Assembly (NCBI GenBank): GCA_035602605.1
Contig: DATNLZ010000051.1
Span: 1-64,000 of the forward strand
Direction: 5' to 3'
Source of the DNA: DASQHY01 sp035602605
GTDB lineage: Bacteria > Acidobacteriota > Terriglobia > Acidiferrales > UBA7541
DNA: 64,000 nt
Below the pieces are notes generated by a model, which saw nothing but the letters and a program-made list of their open reading frames with translations, did no database searches and was not told the DNA's origin. Every line of letters begins with the position of its first letter. Position 1 is the stretch's first letter. Shown piece by piece: positions 17,189-26,498 of the stretch. The position numbers and the translations under genes are program-made.

Positions 17189-20073
17189 TTTTCACCAACT
17201 CGAGCACCAGCTCCAGACCCACGGCGGGGCCGGCCTTCGGCACCGCGTACGATCCTGGCCGCCGTTGCCACCGCGGAAACAAATGGAACAGGCAGCGGCA
17301 CCGAAACGTGCTCGTGAATTGCCTGCCGTTCGTTATTGTCTTCCGGATGCTTCTGCCGGTACGGCCCCGTAATGGTCTGCGAAGATTCATCAGCTTTAAA
17401 TCGCAAGTAGCGCACTTGATATTCTAAGGCCATCTTTGTTTCGCCGAGGCCGTTGTAGCAGAGCATCAAATTGTAATTGGCCTGCAGATCCTCGGGATCA
17501 ATCGTCAGCACCTCTAAAAATTCTGGAATAGCTTTGCGGTACTGTCGCTCTAGAAACAAAACGCGGCCAAGCTGGTTGCGGGCAACTCGGTCGCGTGGAT
17601 ATTGAGACAAGACTTTTTGTAGGTGAGAAACCGCCTCTTCGTACTGGCCCTCCTCCTTGTTGATCTGCGAATAGAAAAAGTGCGCGCGAGCGAGTGCCGG
17701 CTTCAGAGCGAGCGCTTTGTCCAGGACTTGGCGCGCTTTCTGAAGATTTCCTTCCTGCACTGTTGCGCGCCCGATATTCACCCACCCGTCGGGATTTTGC
17801 GGATCGATTTGCGTGACAGCTTCGAAGGCTGCCGCCGCGCCGCGGAGATCGCCCTGCAGAAGCAGGCCTATTCCATAGTCGTTCCAGCGCTGCCAATCTT
17901 CAGCTTTCAGGACACGCCTCGGCTCGATCGGCTTTGTGCCGCGAGCCAAAACTCGCAGTGTGACCCTATCTTCAGCAAGTGTCACGATTGGTATATCGGG
18001 AACGGCCTTTATGTTTCCGGAAACGTCCTTCGTCGGCCCGTTGAATAACCAGCGACCTGAATCGTAGTCCGGTGTGACGTCCGGATGCGGATCCGATGGA
18101 TCGCGCACTCCGGCGAAAGAAAATAGCGTATTAGACCGCGAAAACTTCCGGTAGTTGAGTTTTGCATGAAGAGTAATTTGCTCGCCCGCATGTTCGGGAA
18201 TGTGCAGGCGATAGTGCACGGTATCGGCCGCACCCGGCGGGATCAAGCGGACATAAACTACCGCGCGGGTGGACCAGGCGTTGCGCTTATTGATCTCGTT
18301 GCCGCGCGCGTCCACCTGCAGCGAGCGATAAAAATGTGCGCCCTTTTCGACAGGCCCTTTGCCATCGTCCTCTACGCGCCCGCTCCAGAAAACATTCCGG
18401 CCCTTTTCGTCGGTGGCCGTGAGCTCGAGCCAGCAGTCAAATGCATCCACGGTGCCGCCGGGGAAGAAGTGCCCGACCTTGCGGGTACGCACGACAACAT
18501 CAAGGCGCACCGTATCGCCGCGGCGCAGGGCGGGCTGGACACGATTGAGCGGTGCGGTCAGTGGAGCAACCGGGGATTGCACTACATTGGCGACAGGGTT
18601 TAGGGCTTCTTCGCCAACAGCAAATGTCGTGGCGAATTCCGGAGCGGCGGATCCGCCTGCCCCAACGGGCGCCAACTCCGGTGAGATGCCAAAAATATCT
18701 AGGCTGACTTGTTTGTCCTTCAGGAAATTTTCAACGACTGCTAGCTGCTCGGCATCCTGATTGACAAAAGGCAAAGCCGTGTTAGCTGCCGGGAAACGGT
18801 GAGAGTGTACGAAGCCATTCTGATTGCCAAAATCGTGCGAGCGTTCTGGGGGCATGTGGCAATCGGCGCACTTCTGCGGCGTGGCCGGGTAATAAAAAGA
18901 TCGCGCACCTTGACCGGAAACGCCGCTGGCCTGCCAGTTGTCGTATTCGTTGAAGCCACGAATCCACCGATAGCGATTGACCGGCACATCCAGATGCACC
19001 TTATGGCATGTCGAGCAGAAGTCCGCGGTTTGGTTCTTGACGAAGGGTTTCAGGAACGTGCGCCGATGGGGCTCCGGATTCACCTTTACAAGAAAATCGT
19101 GAAGAGCGCGAACCGCGAAATTTTCGCTGGCGGCAAGTTCATGAAGTTTGGGGTACTCGATGATGTAATCACCTTGGCCCATGGTGCTTTTCACCTGCAC
19201 AATGGTGTGACACATCACGCAGCTTAGCCCGGCTTGCGCCTCGGGGCTATGGATCTGATTGCGAATGGGCGTATCAAACTTGCCGCTGAAAAAAAGCGCC
19301 GGATCATGGCAGCCAGCGCACCATTTCGAAGAGCGCACGCCGGCGACGTCCTGCATATACTCGATGCTCTTTCGGTACCACTGATTATTGAAGGACGAGA
19401 AGTGGTGCGCGGAGCTATACCACTGCTTGTAAATATCGGAGTGGCACCGTTCGCAGGATGCCGATTGCATAAAGAATTTGGCGGGAATTTTTCCGCCATC
19501 CACGGTTTGGGCCGAACTCGGAAAAAACGGACCGGATGGACCGTCACCTTCACTGTCCATGGAGGCGGGCGAGATGGCCGGATTGGTAATTCGATAAGCG
19601 CGCTGCCAGCGTGCCTCGCGGAGCCACCACGCCCCTGCCGCCAAAATTGCCGCGCCCGCAAATACTCCGATGAAACCCAGCAGCGCGAAGCTAAAGCGAG
19701 AGAACGCGGAAACGGATTGACGCTGTCGCGAGATCAGCCAGCCATATGCCAGCAGCAGAATGCCAACGGCGCTCAACCCAAGGTGCATAAGAAGCCAAAC
19801 GCGCATCGGGCGCGGGGTACCCGTGAAGATAAGCACAATACCGACCATTGCTCCCAAAGCAATCAGCAGCCAACCCAACCGCACGAATCCTGAAAATTGC
19901 GAAAATCCGCGCAGCACACGGACCAGGGCTATGGATAGAAGAATCCCGGCGATCAGGTGGGACAAAACGAGCACGCCGTAAGCGACCGTGGCGGCGGGAA
20001 AGGCGTATAAGCAACCGCCCGACAGTGCGAGCACGGCAAGTAGAGGAAACTGGAATCTTTTTACAAACGGCAT
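17185..20073 (-). CDS. Membrane-anchored pentahaem cytochrome c with C-terminal TPR domain
   Basis: The 962-aa product has four to five membrane helices in the first 150 residues, then an extracytoplasmic domain with five CxxCH haem-binding motifs (C207, C252, C285, C353, C402). A beta-rich region (about 470-700) and three to four TPR units (about 750-890) follow. The haem motif spacing and HSDIYKQW/HMP contexts resemble cytochrome c554/NrfA-like multihaem electron-transfer proteins. It is the first gene of a coupled operon with two CRTAC-type propeller proteins, suggesting an envelope redox complex whose partners assemble through TPRs; this is inference. No catalytic CxxCK motif is seen. Confidence 0.85.
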   Translation of the reverse strand: MPFVKRFQFPLLAVLALSGGCLYAFPAATVAYGVLVLSHLIAGILLSIALVRVLRGFSQFSGFVRLGWLLIALGAMVGIVLIFTGTPRPMRVWLLMHLGLSAVGILLLAYGWLISRQRQSVSAFSRFSFALLGFIGVFAGAAILAAGAWWLREARWQRAYRITNPAISPASMDSEGDGPSGPFFPSSAQTVDGGKIPAKFFMQSASCERCHSDIYKQWYSSAHHFSSFNNQWYRKSIEYMQDVAGVRSSKWCAGCHDPALFFSGKFDTPIRNQIHSPEAQAGLSCVMCHTIVQVKSTMGQGDYIIEYPKLHELAASENFAVRALHDFLVKVNPEPHRRTFLKPFVKNQTADFCSTCHKVHLDVPVNRYRWIRGFNEYDNWQASGVSGQGARSFYYPATPQKCADCHMPPERSHDFGNQNGFVHSHRFPAANTALPFVNQDAEQLAVVENFLKDKQVSLDIFGISPELAPVGAGGSAAPEFATTFAVGEEALNPVANVVQSPVAPLTAPLNRVQPALRRGDTVRLDVVVRTRKVGHFFPGGTVDAFDCWLELTATDEKGRNVFWSGRVEDDGKGPVEKGAHFYRSLQVDARGNEINKRNAWSTRAVVYVRLIPPGAADTVHYRLHIPEHAGEQITLHAKLNYRKFSRSNTLFSFAGVRDPSDPHPDVTPDYDSGRWLFNGPTKDVSGNIKAVPDIPIVTLAEDRVTLRVLARGTKPIEPRRVLKAEDWQRWNDYGIGLLLQGDLRGAAAAFEAVTQIDPQNPDGWVNIGRATVQEGNLQKARQVLDKALALKPALARAHFFYSQINKEEGQYEEAVSHLQKVLSQYPRDRVARNQLGRVLFLERQYRKAIPEFLEVLTIDPEDLQANYNLMLCYNGLGETKMALEYQVRYLRFKADESSQTITGPYRQKHPEDNNERQAIHEHVSVPLPVPFVSAVATAARIVRGAEGRPRRGSGAGARVGEN

Positions 20074-20403
20074 GCAGGCCTATCTGTTTTCGCCGCTAAA
20101 GCCAAGCGGCTGCCAATTCGCCGCCCGGGAATTGCTGCACTATGAGTTGCCGTAATACGAGTCGCGTTGATTTTGACTGCCGCATAAACCTTTGTCAACG
20201 CACGGCCACTCGCTTCGGAACTTGCAGCCGCTCAGAGCGTGACCGAATATTCCAGGCCCGCTACGGGTCGTCTTTGCGCCTGAACAGCCCTAGGGCCTTG
20301 CTCAATAGAAAAGAGTAACTTTATCCCCTTGACTTCCAATGGTGCTATACTTGCCCCACTGAGAATCCTCGTTCCTCAGACTTCCGCGACGAAGGATGGA
20401 ACC
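20074..20403 (+). promoter_or_regulatory. Divergent intergenic region with an extended -10 promoter
   Basis: This 330-bp spacer separates the divergent cytochrome operon and a small membrane gene. An extended -10 element TGC-TATACT is visible at 20343-20351, about 50 bp before ATG 20404. A TTGACT lies too close (11 bp) to act as its -35, so recognition would rest on the extended -10. Nothing else is seen. Confidence 0.4.
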
Positions 20404-20688
20404 ATGGAAAATCTGCAGTGGGGCCCTTTACTTTATCTGTTGGTGGCTTGGGCGGTAGTCACCTCAGTGCTGATCATCCTGCTTATTTATCGCAACATTT
20501 TGTCCGATCGCGAGGACGATCAGATCTTCATCGGTCGCGCAGAAGAGCACATGGCTGCTGCGCAGCGTGAGGTTATTGGCAGGATAAACGCTTTATCCAA
20601 GCCCATCACGACAACCGGAGTCGCTTCAGCAATTCTAGCTTTGGTGACAATAAGTCTGTGGGTTTACCAAGGGCTTAAGAATTTCTGA
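20404..20688 (+). CDS. Small membrane protein with two transmembrane helices
   Basis: The 94-aa product has an N-terminal helix (LLYLLVAWAVVTSVLIILLIY), a charged amphipathic middle (SDREDDQIFIGRAEEHMAAAQREV) and a C-terminal helix (ASAILALVTISLWVY). ATG 20404 follows GAAGGA at good distance; an upstream frame-mate start at 20329 lies over the promoter and was rejected. No family is recognised. The fold suggests a hairpin inner-membrane protein with a cytoplasmic or periplasmic coil. It is transcribed alone. Confidence 0.65.
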   Translation: MENLQWGPLLYLLVAWAVVTSVLIILLIYRNILSDREDDQIFIGRAEEHMAAAQREVIGRINALSKPITTTGVASAILALVTISLWVYQGLKNF

Positions 20689-20784
20689 GGCTGGTGACGC
20701 TCCACCAGAGCAGAGCGCTGGCCAAGGGATTGGTGCGTCTGTGGTGCAGTTCTTCGCTCGGATTTGCCGGCATGTGTGGTCGGA

Positions 20785-21402
20785 TTATAGGTCTCCCGGC
20801 GGTTTCTGTTGTGAAGGCGCAAGACGCTGCGGTCCCGCGGCTTCCTGGGCGAGCGATGTATGGTTATGAACGATCATCCAACGGTCCTTCTGCTTCTGCA
20901 AAATTAGTGTCGTCTGGCCGCGCACCGTCATTGGCGATCCGTCCACCACCCCCCGGAATTCCCACTGATAACTCACCCAACTAACGCTTCCGACCACCTT
21001 GATATAGGTGTTGGTGCGATCGAGCACCACGTTCTGGGTCCGATCGCGTTGCCGCTGATAAGCCTGCGCGTAATTGTCCCACCCGGCGACGGGAGGCTCC
21101 CACGCCCCGCTCACGACCACGACGTCATCGGCAATATACTTATGGAGCCCAGCAAGATCCCCGAGTTGCCACGCGCCCAGCATCTCTGAAATGAGCGCGT
21201 CAATCGCTCGATCATCGGGTATAGGAATGAGAGGCTTGTCAGCAGATTCTTCAGGCGCTGGCTTACCTTTTTTCTTTTTTTGCTTTTGCGAATCGGTCGA
21301 TCCCGCGCAGAGAAGACCCGCGGCGAGGAACAGCACCAGGCACTGCATAAAAATTTGCCCCAGCGCTTTCGACCATTTTGCGGTCACAGATAAATCACGC
21401 AT
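20785..21402 (-). CDS. Exported SnoaL/NTF2-like (DUF4440) protein
   Basis: The 205-aa product has a signal peptide (IFMQCLVLFLAAGLLCAG), a Lys-rich linker, then a cystatin-like NTF2 fold. The fold is visible as helix AIDALISEMLGAWQLGDLAGLHKYI, then DDVVVVSG, and strands ending in TLILQKQKDRWMIVHNHTS. This matches the DUF4440/SnoaL-like superfamily, which binds small ligands or acts as isomerase-like domains. The catalytic residue is not evident. ATG 21402 is preceded by GGGGGAAAC; a start further upstream (21471) lacks a ribosome-binding site. Confidence 0.75.
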   Translation of the reverse strand: MRDLSVTAKWSKALGQIFMQCLVLFLAAGLLCAGSTDSQKQKKKKGKPAPEESADKPLIPIPDDRAIDALISEMLGAWQLGDLAGLHKYIADDVVVVSGAWEPPVAGWDNYAQAYQRQRDRTQNVVLDRTNTYIKVVGSVSWVSYQWEFRGVVDGSPMTVRGQTTLILQKQKDRWMIVHNHTSLAQEAAGPQRLAPSQQKPPGDL

Positions 21403-21621
21403 GTTTCCCCCAGCTGCGTGTTCGAAACCAACACGCGCACTGGCGGAGAATAGCACGAAAGAAATCGTCATCCAGTTCGTCGTGTTTCAGGTGTTCCGAT
21501 CTCGCAACCGCTTGCCGGCGTCTTGGCAAAATCTATTTTAGAGTGAAAACCTGGGTTCCCGAGCACCAAGCGGTTCGTGAAGGCACCCGGCAGGCTGCTT
21601 GGCGCGACGTTCACTCCCAAG

Positions 21622-21650
21622 AAAAGCAAAAGGCCCTTCGAGAAGGGCCT
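21622..21650 (-). terminator. Rho-independent terminator of the permease/SUMF1 operon
   Basis: The perfect 9-bp stem AGGCCCTTC/GAAGGGCCT (21631-21650) has a 2-base loop and is followed on the minus strand by TTTTGCTTTTC. It lies about 115 bp past the stop of the minus-strand SUMF1-like gene. The rest of 21403-21766 contains no gene. Confidence 0.7.
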
Positions 21651-21766
21651 CTAGTTGCGCCGGTGTTGACACGGCGGGTCGCCTCAAATCCGATTTTGCA
21701 TTGTGCCGTTAGCCCTCCAGACCACGCAACATCCCGAAATGCTGCACCACCGACATAGTCCCGAAA

Positions 21767-22498
21767 CTAGCGGCCGCTATCCAGCGCTCGCGCAACCCGG
21801 AACCCGTAGTCGGCATATTTAAATTCAGGCGGAATGCTCGAGCGCGCCGCGGTGCGAGTCACTTTCACATGATGCCGCCACGAACCGCCGCGCGAGGCTC
21901 GTCGCACTCCACTGGATGGACCTTGCGGATTTTTTCCCGGCGATCGCTGGTAATAACTGGCGTTGTACCAATCGAAGCACCATTCGTGGACGTTGTCGCC
22001 CATATTATAAAGCCCGTACGGATTGGGCGCGTACAAACCCACTGCTTCTGGCCCGTCCTTCCACCGCGTGGCGTAATCCGGAACCTGCTCCGGCCCGTCG
22101 CCGCACCAGGGATAAAGATGGGCTTCAAGTCCGCCGCGCGCGGCACGTTCCCACTGGGCCTCCGTGGGAAGGCGATAATTTTTTCCGGTCTCCTTAATTA
22201 GCCACGCACAGTATGCCACCGCATCGAACCAGGAAACGGAAACTACCGGTTGGCTCTCACCGTTGAAATGTGGCTCGTTCCAGGAAAGAGGTTGCGCGTG
22301 CCCAGTGGCCCCGAGAAAGCTGCGGTATGCGACGTTCGTCACTTGATAGGCTCCCAGCTCGAAGCCGTCCACCCAAACGCGATGCACCGGCTGCTCATCG
22401 TCCCGCCCGGTCTCACAACCCATCCAGAACCAGCCTTCCGGAATCGCCAGCATCACCGGTTCCGCTACGGCAATCCGCGGTGTAGTGTTTATGGCCAT
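21767..22498 (-). CDS. SUMF1/FGE-fold protein lacking the catalytic cysteines
   Basis: The 243-aa formylglycine-generating-enzyme-like domain runs from IPEGWFWMGC through QVTNVAYRSFL, RLPTEAQWERAARGG, DNVHEWCFDWY and RRASRGGSW to YGFRVARA. In true formylglycine-generating enzymes a cysteine precedes GGSW and another follows; here the sequence is S-R-GGSW and no cysteine follows. Sulfatase activation is therefore unlikely. Relatives without the cysteines include EgtB/PvdO-like and binding-only forms. ATG 22498 overlaps the upstream permease stop (ATGA), so the two are co-translated. The role is unknown, possibly linked to the transported compound. Confidence 0.75.
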   Translation of the reverse strand: MAINTTPRIAVAEPVMLAIPEGWFWMGCETGRDDEQPVHRVWVDGFELGAYQVTNVAYRSFLGATGHAQPLSWNEPHFNGESQPVVSVSWFDAVAYCAWLIKETGKNYRLPTEAQWERAARGGLEAHLYPWCGDGPEQVPDYATRWKDGPEAVGLYAPNPYGLYNMGDNVHEWCFDWYNASYYQRSPGKNPQGPSSGVRRASRGGSWRHHVKVTRTAARSSIPPEFKYADYGFRVARALDSGR

Positions 22499-23862
22499 CA
22501 TTCCGCCGCTGCGATCGCCCCGGCAAACGGCCATTCGCCGCGTATTCGTGCGCGAACCAAATATACTAAGACTCCCAAGAAGATTACTGCCAAACCCCAT
22601 AGAGCCGCTTTCCCGGTTCGCGTGAATAGGAACACCCACCCCACAATGGTCAAGACAGCCGGTAATGGATAGACCCACATTTTGAACGGTAGGCGATCCG
22701 GCCCCCAGCGTCGTCGCAGCCGCATAACACCGATGGCTTGTCCAATGAATTGCACCAGCAATCGCATCGCAAGAATCGCTGCAATCACCGTTCCCAGCCG
22801 GAACAATAGACTGAATAAAAACGCCATGGCGCCAAGAAATAACAGCGAGACGTGCGGAAAGTTTTTTCGTGGATGCAACCGGGCAAACGCCGCAAAAAAA
22901 TTGCCATCCAGCGCCGCCGAATAGGGCACGCGCGAATATCCGAGCAACGCCGAAAACACCGACGCAAACGCTATCCACAGAATCATTACCGTTGCCACAT
23001 TCGCGGCCCGCGAGCCATATATACGTTCCACAAACGCGCTTACCACAAATGGCGAATCCTGCGCCTGCTGCCATGGCAATACGCCGAGGATGCTTGTCTG
23101 CATCAGCAGGTACAGCGCGGCAATTCCTCCAATCGAAATAAAAATTCCGCGCGGGATGTTTTTTTGCGGCTGGCGTATCTCGCCGCCCAGATGGCAAATG
23201 TTGTAGTAGCCCCAGTAGGAATAAATCGTGCTCATCATTGCTGAACCTAGCCCTGCGAAAAATACCCACGAGAGATCCCACGCTCCCGGCGGATATGTGA
23301 ACACCAGCCGCGAATCGAAATGCCTGGCTCCGCCCCAAATCAGCCACAGCATTGTTCCAATCACACCCACCCACAGCATCAATGAGATTTTTCCGATGGT
23401 GGTGATTCGCCGGTAAAGCAATATCACCAGTACCACCACCAGCGCCCCGGATACGGCTTTCTGTTCGTGACGTCCTAACGGCACCAGATAGGTAAGATAT
23501 TGCGAGAAACCAATCGCTCCCGATGCAATCACCAGCGGTGCTTGAATAAGTGTCTGCCACACAAAAAGAAACGACATCAACCGGCCCCAGCGTCCCGGTC
23601 CGTATGCCTCTCGCAGAAAATTATAACTGCCGCCCGCCAGCGGCATCGCCGCCCCCAACTCCGACCACACAAATCCATCGAGCACGGCCAGCGCTGCGCC
23701 CGCGGCCCACGCCAACAAGCACTGTGGACCGCCCATGGCCTTGATGACGAGCGGAGCCACGATGAACGGACCAATTCCCACCATGTCAATCATGTTCAGC
23801 GCGACCGCCTCCTTGAGTCCAAGGCCGCGCTCTAGCGTTTCGGATTGAGGGTTAGCACCCAA
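22498..23862 (-). CDS. APC-family amino acid permease
   Basis: The 454-aa inner-membrane transporter has about 12 hydrophobic helices. The N-terminal consensus is ALNMIDMVGIGPFIVAPLVIKAMGG, the helix-1 substrate/cation loop of the APC superfamily, followed by SELGAAMPLAGGSYNFLREAYGP, a diagnostic APC motif. The length is typical. The start is taken as TTG 23862, because a later ATG would remove part of helix 1; the ribosome site is weak. It is coupled by a 4-bp overlap to the SUMF1-like gene. The substrate is probably an amino acid or amine and is not further determinable. Confidence 0.88.
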   Translation of the reverse strand: MGANPQSETLERGLGLKEAVALNMIDMVGIGPFIVAPLVIKAMGGPQCLLAWAAGAALAVLDGFVWSELGAAMPLAGGSYNFLREAYGPGRWGRLMSFLFVWQTLIQAPLVIASGAIGFSQYLTYLVPLGRHEQKAVSGALVVVLVILLYRRITTIGKISLMLWVGVIGTMLWLIWGGARHFDSRLVFTYPPGAWDLSWVFFAGLGSAMMSTIYSYWGYYNICHLGGEIRQPQKNIPRGIFISIGGIAALYLLMQTSILGVLPWQQAQDSPFVVSAFVERIYGSRAANVATVMILWIAFASVFSALLGYSRVPYSAALDGNFFAAFARLHPRKNFPHVSLLFLGAMAFLFSLLFRLGTVIAAILAMRLLVQFIGQAIGVMRLRRRWGPDRLPFKMWVYPLPAVLTIVGWVFLFTRTGKAALWGLAVIFLGVLVYLVRARIRGEWPFAGAIAAAE

Positions 23863-24090
23863 TTTGGAAATCCACTAGGGAGAACCCGAGAATAACAGAT
23901 GCCTGTGGCGCAGCAAAAAGGACTTCAAATTGTGGACGGAATGAAGGTGGCGAAGCTTGCCTGGCGATGGTGCGGTCATCCGCACGGGACGTCGGACGCT
24001 TTGTTTTTATGCGCGAAGCGCGTCGCAGCTTGCAGGGCGCGGTGCCCACAGCCAGTTGGGTTGAGTTTCCCTGAGATTCGGCGGAACCGC

Positions 24091-25077
24091 CTACTTCCAG
24101 ACCTCGGTAATTACGTCGGCGTCGCCATCGCCTTTATTGAGTGGTCCTACACCAAAATTATCCTCGATAGTCCTTAACACGCTGTAGTGATTGTATTCTT
24201 TGCTGACTACCTGCGGGTTTTTTACCATATCCCCCAGAAAGACTGTGTAGATGAGATCGTCACTATTGTGGCTTTCCGATTCGTCAAATGTTACGACCAC
24301 GAGGGTGCCTTTCATCTCTTTCTCACCCCACGGGAACCATGTCTTCAAGAAATTCTCCAGCCACGTCGAAGCTTTTCGCAATCCCTTTCCCGGAAAAAAA
24401 TACGGGTCGTGCCCGTCATCATCCATGTTGGGAGCGTAAAACATATATCGCGGCAAAGGATTTTTCTTGGGATCCTTCCGGAACATTTCGACGTCGGTCA
24501 CGAAGGCATTGTGAGGATCTTTCGTGTTGACCCCCACGACATTGCGAAAGCTCGTTTTTTGTATTTTCTGAAAACTCAAGAACGGTAGATGTTTCCGCAC
24601 ATATTTCCCCGTGCGATCACGCAAAAACGGCTGATCGGTCGATGGATACTCCTCAGCATAAGCTTTCCAGTCGAGCAGATCGGCGATCGTCGGGTGCGCC
24701 GGATCATCAGGAAAAGTAACCTGATTGTCGCTATGACTGCCGAAAGAGCTTCCCGCAATCATCGCCAAATAATTCGGGTACGATGGATGATAGAGATTCT
24801 TGAATTTACTGAAAGAGGCTCCCCACGTCGCCATTTTTGCCAGAAACGGGTCTCTCATTGCCGACGTGTAGTCCTGATTTTCAAGGACAATTACCAATAC
24901 CCGGTCAAAATGTTTGCCAGGAGTCAGAATCGGCGGCTTAGGAGGGTTGTCGGCCTGCTGCGGACTGCCTGGCTGAACTTTGCCTGCCTGCTGGCTGCTG
25001 GCGGCTAGAGCCCCGCACGCCACCAGCGTACCCAATGCAAAATATTTGGCCAATCGAAACCAACGCGTTGCCTTCAT
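24091..25077 (-). CDS. Phosphoesterase-family (acid phosphatase-like) lipoprotein
   Basis: The 328-aa product has an N-terminal signal ending in a lipobox-like LVAC, predicting a lipid-anchored periplasmic protein. The body matches the PF04185 phosphoesterase/AcpA group: FDRVLVIVLENQDYTS at the start, SYPNYLAMIAGSSFG with the nucleophile region, APNMDDDGHD, and VVVTFDESESHN near the end. It probably hydrolyses phosphomonoesters or phospholipid headgroups. ATG 25077 is preferred over 25083 because GAGGG lies 6 nt before it. It is a single-gene unit. Confidence 0.8.
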   Translation of the reverse strand: MKATRWFRLAKYFALGTLVACGALAASSQQAGKVQPGSPQQADNPPKPPILTPGKHFDRVLVIVLENQDYTSAMRDPFLAKMATWGASFSKFKNLYHPSYPNYLAMIAGSSFGSHSDNQVTFPDDPAHPTIADLLDWKAYAEEYPSTDQPFLRDRTGKYVRKHLPFLSFQKIQKTSFRNVVGVNTKDPHNAFVTDVEMFRKDPKKNPLPRYMFYAPNMDDDGHDPYFFPGKGLRKASTWLENFLKTWFPWGEKEMKGTLVVVTFDESESHNSDDLIYTVFLGDMVKNPQVVSKEYNHYSVLRTIEDNFGVGPLNKGDGDADVITEVWK

Positions 25078-25312
25078 TGACATCCCTCACTTACTCAGAT
25101 GCTTTCCCGCGTTCGAACGTCTCTCCCTCATGCTCGCAAGACTTCAGCTCATAACATAAAACTATGCTTTCCTCATTATTTAACCACCATTTAGAGCCTG
25201 CTGTTGCAACCTGCCCTTTCGAGCAGGTATACGCTGAGCAACTCGACTGGTCACCTCGATTGTCGCCTGATTACCTTGGTTGTTAAGCTGGATTGAATTA
25301 GAGGAGTCCACT

Positions 25313-26398
25313 ATGTTCGCCCTAAATCTTGACACCGACTTACTGGTGTTTCTCGTCACGGTCGGCACGATGCTCACCAGCAGTCTTCCGAATCTTCGCC
25401 GAACCGCAATCCCCATACCCGCCGACTGTGATTTTGAAGAGCTTTCGCCGGAAGCCTTGACGGAAAAACAGCGGCAATTTCTCGAACCGTACGACAAGAA
25501 GCTCGCCGCGCTCAACTACCATCCCGTTCTTACCTACCATATCAAAAATTATGGTATGAACCTTGTACACCGCTACATCAATCCAGGGGATCCGGCGGCC
25601 TTCATGATCATCATCGTCGCGGTAAAGACTAAAGTGGGTTCTGTGGAATCCGTAAATCAGTCCGCATTCTTCAACTTCATGACGGAATTTGCAGACGGAA
25701 AATCACTCACCACTCGCAACATGAAGCTCAAAACGCTCCTCGATCAGCCACCGGAGCTTCTCGTGCAAGATTGCCCTTACGTGGATGATCCCGCGGCGCT
25801 AAAGAATCGACATGATACGCGCGCCCGTTCGCTCGGAACCCCGCTCCCGGCTCCTTCAGACGCCGCGAGAGTTTTCGATCTGTATCAGAAGCAGCACCAT
25901 CGATTTTCGGATTACCAAGTCGAACGGGGAAGTTATCTCCGCACAAATACAGGCTACCTTGTCAGTGACAAGACCTTTTGGCGCGGCATTCGTAATTTCC
26001 TCGTCCCCTTCGCGGAGCGTTTCTCGACGCCCAAATTGCTCCTCGCTGCCATCTTGGGGACAGGTATTCCCTCCGTCACATGTCTCAAACTATTGCCCAT
26101 GGCGCTGCATGAAATACAAGCGCTTGGCGCCCCCGCGGCACCGAGTTTGACGCTCATTCTCGCCGCCAGCTATGTTCTGGCAGGTGCGATTGTCGGGCTG
26201 CTCTTGGACACTAACGTCTTTATCTGGGCCTTCCTGTTCACCTATGTGGGAGTCCATCTGATTACCGGCTGGTGGCCTTCCTTCATTCCTTATGGGGCTA
26301 TCGCCGCTGTCGCCGCTTACTATGCCACGCAATTGAGCAATCGTCAGCGTCTCATTCTTCGGCCTGCCGTAGTGCCGATCGCAAACCGTCGAATCTGA
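25313..26398 (+). CDS. Membrane protein of unknown function (361 aa)
   Basis: An N-terminal hydrophobic segment (LLVFLVTVGTMLTSSLP) is followed by a soluble region of about 240 residues with a cysteine in QDCPYVDD. Three or four C-terminal membrane helices follow (LLLAAILGTGIPS, LTLILAASYVLAGAIVGLLL, VFIWAFLFTYVGVHLI, YGAIAAVAAYYATQL). ATG 25313 is preceded by GAGGAG with 6-nt spacing, better than the TTG at 25280. I do not recognise a family. It is transcribed alone and convergent with the next gene. Confidence 0.7.
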   Translation: MFALNLDTDLLVFLVTVGTMLTSSLPNLRRTAIPIPADCDFEELSPEALTEKQRQFLEPYDKKLAALNYHPVLTYHIKNYGMNLVHRYINPGDPAAFMIIIVAVKTKVGSVESVNQSAFFNFMTEFADGKSLTTRNMKLKTLLDQPPELLVQDCPYVDDPAALKNRHDTRARSLGTPLPAPSDAARVFDLYQKQHHRFSDYQVERGSYLRTNTGYLVSDKTFWRGIRNFLVPFAERFSTPKLLLAAILGTGIPSVTCLKLLPMALHEIQALGAPAAPSLTLILAASYVLAGAIVGLLLDTNVFIWAFLFTYVGVHLITGWWPSFIPYGAIAAVAAYYATQLSNRQRLILRPAVVPIANRRI

Positions 26399-26443
26399 GA
26401 ATGTAATGGAATAATTTGCAAGCCAGGCCGGTGAGACTGGAGC

Positions 26444-26470
26444 GCCCCACCCTTGTTAGAAGGATGGGGC
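26444..26470. terminator. Strong intergenic hairpin between convergent genes
   Basis: GCCCCACCCTT (26444-26454) pairs with AAGGATGGGGC (26460-26470) with one mismatch and a 5-base loop. It lies between the convergent genes ending at 26398 (+) and 26499 (-). No U-tract follows on either strand, so termination is plausible but not certain. Confidence 0.4.
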
Positions 26471-26498
26471 CTCCGCAAGGTCAAAACATTCGAAATGC

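Noticed and set aside
19234..19893. 219-codon plus-strand open frame
   Set aside because: It lies antisense to the haem-binding and membrane part of the cytochrome gene, which carries clear CxxCH motifs.
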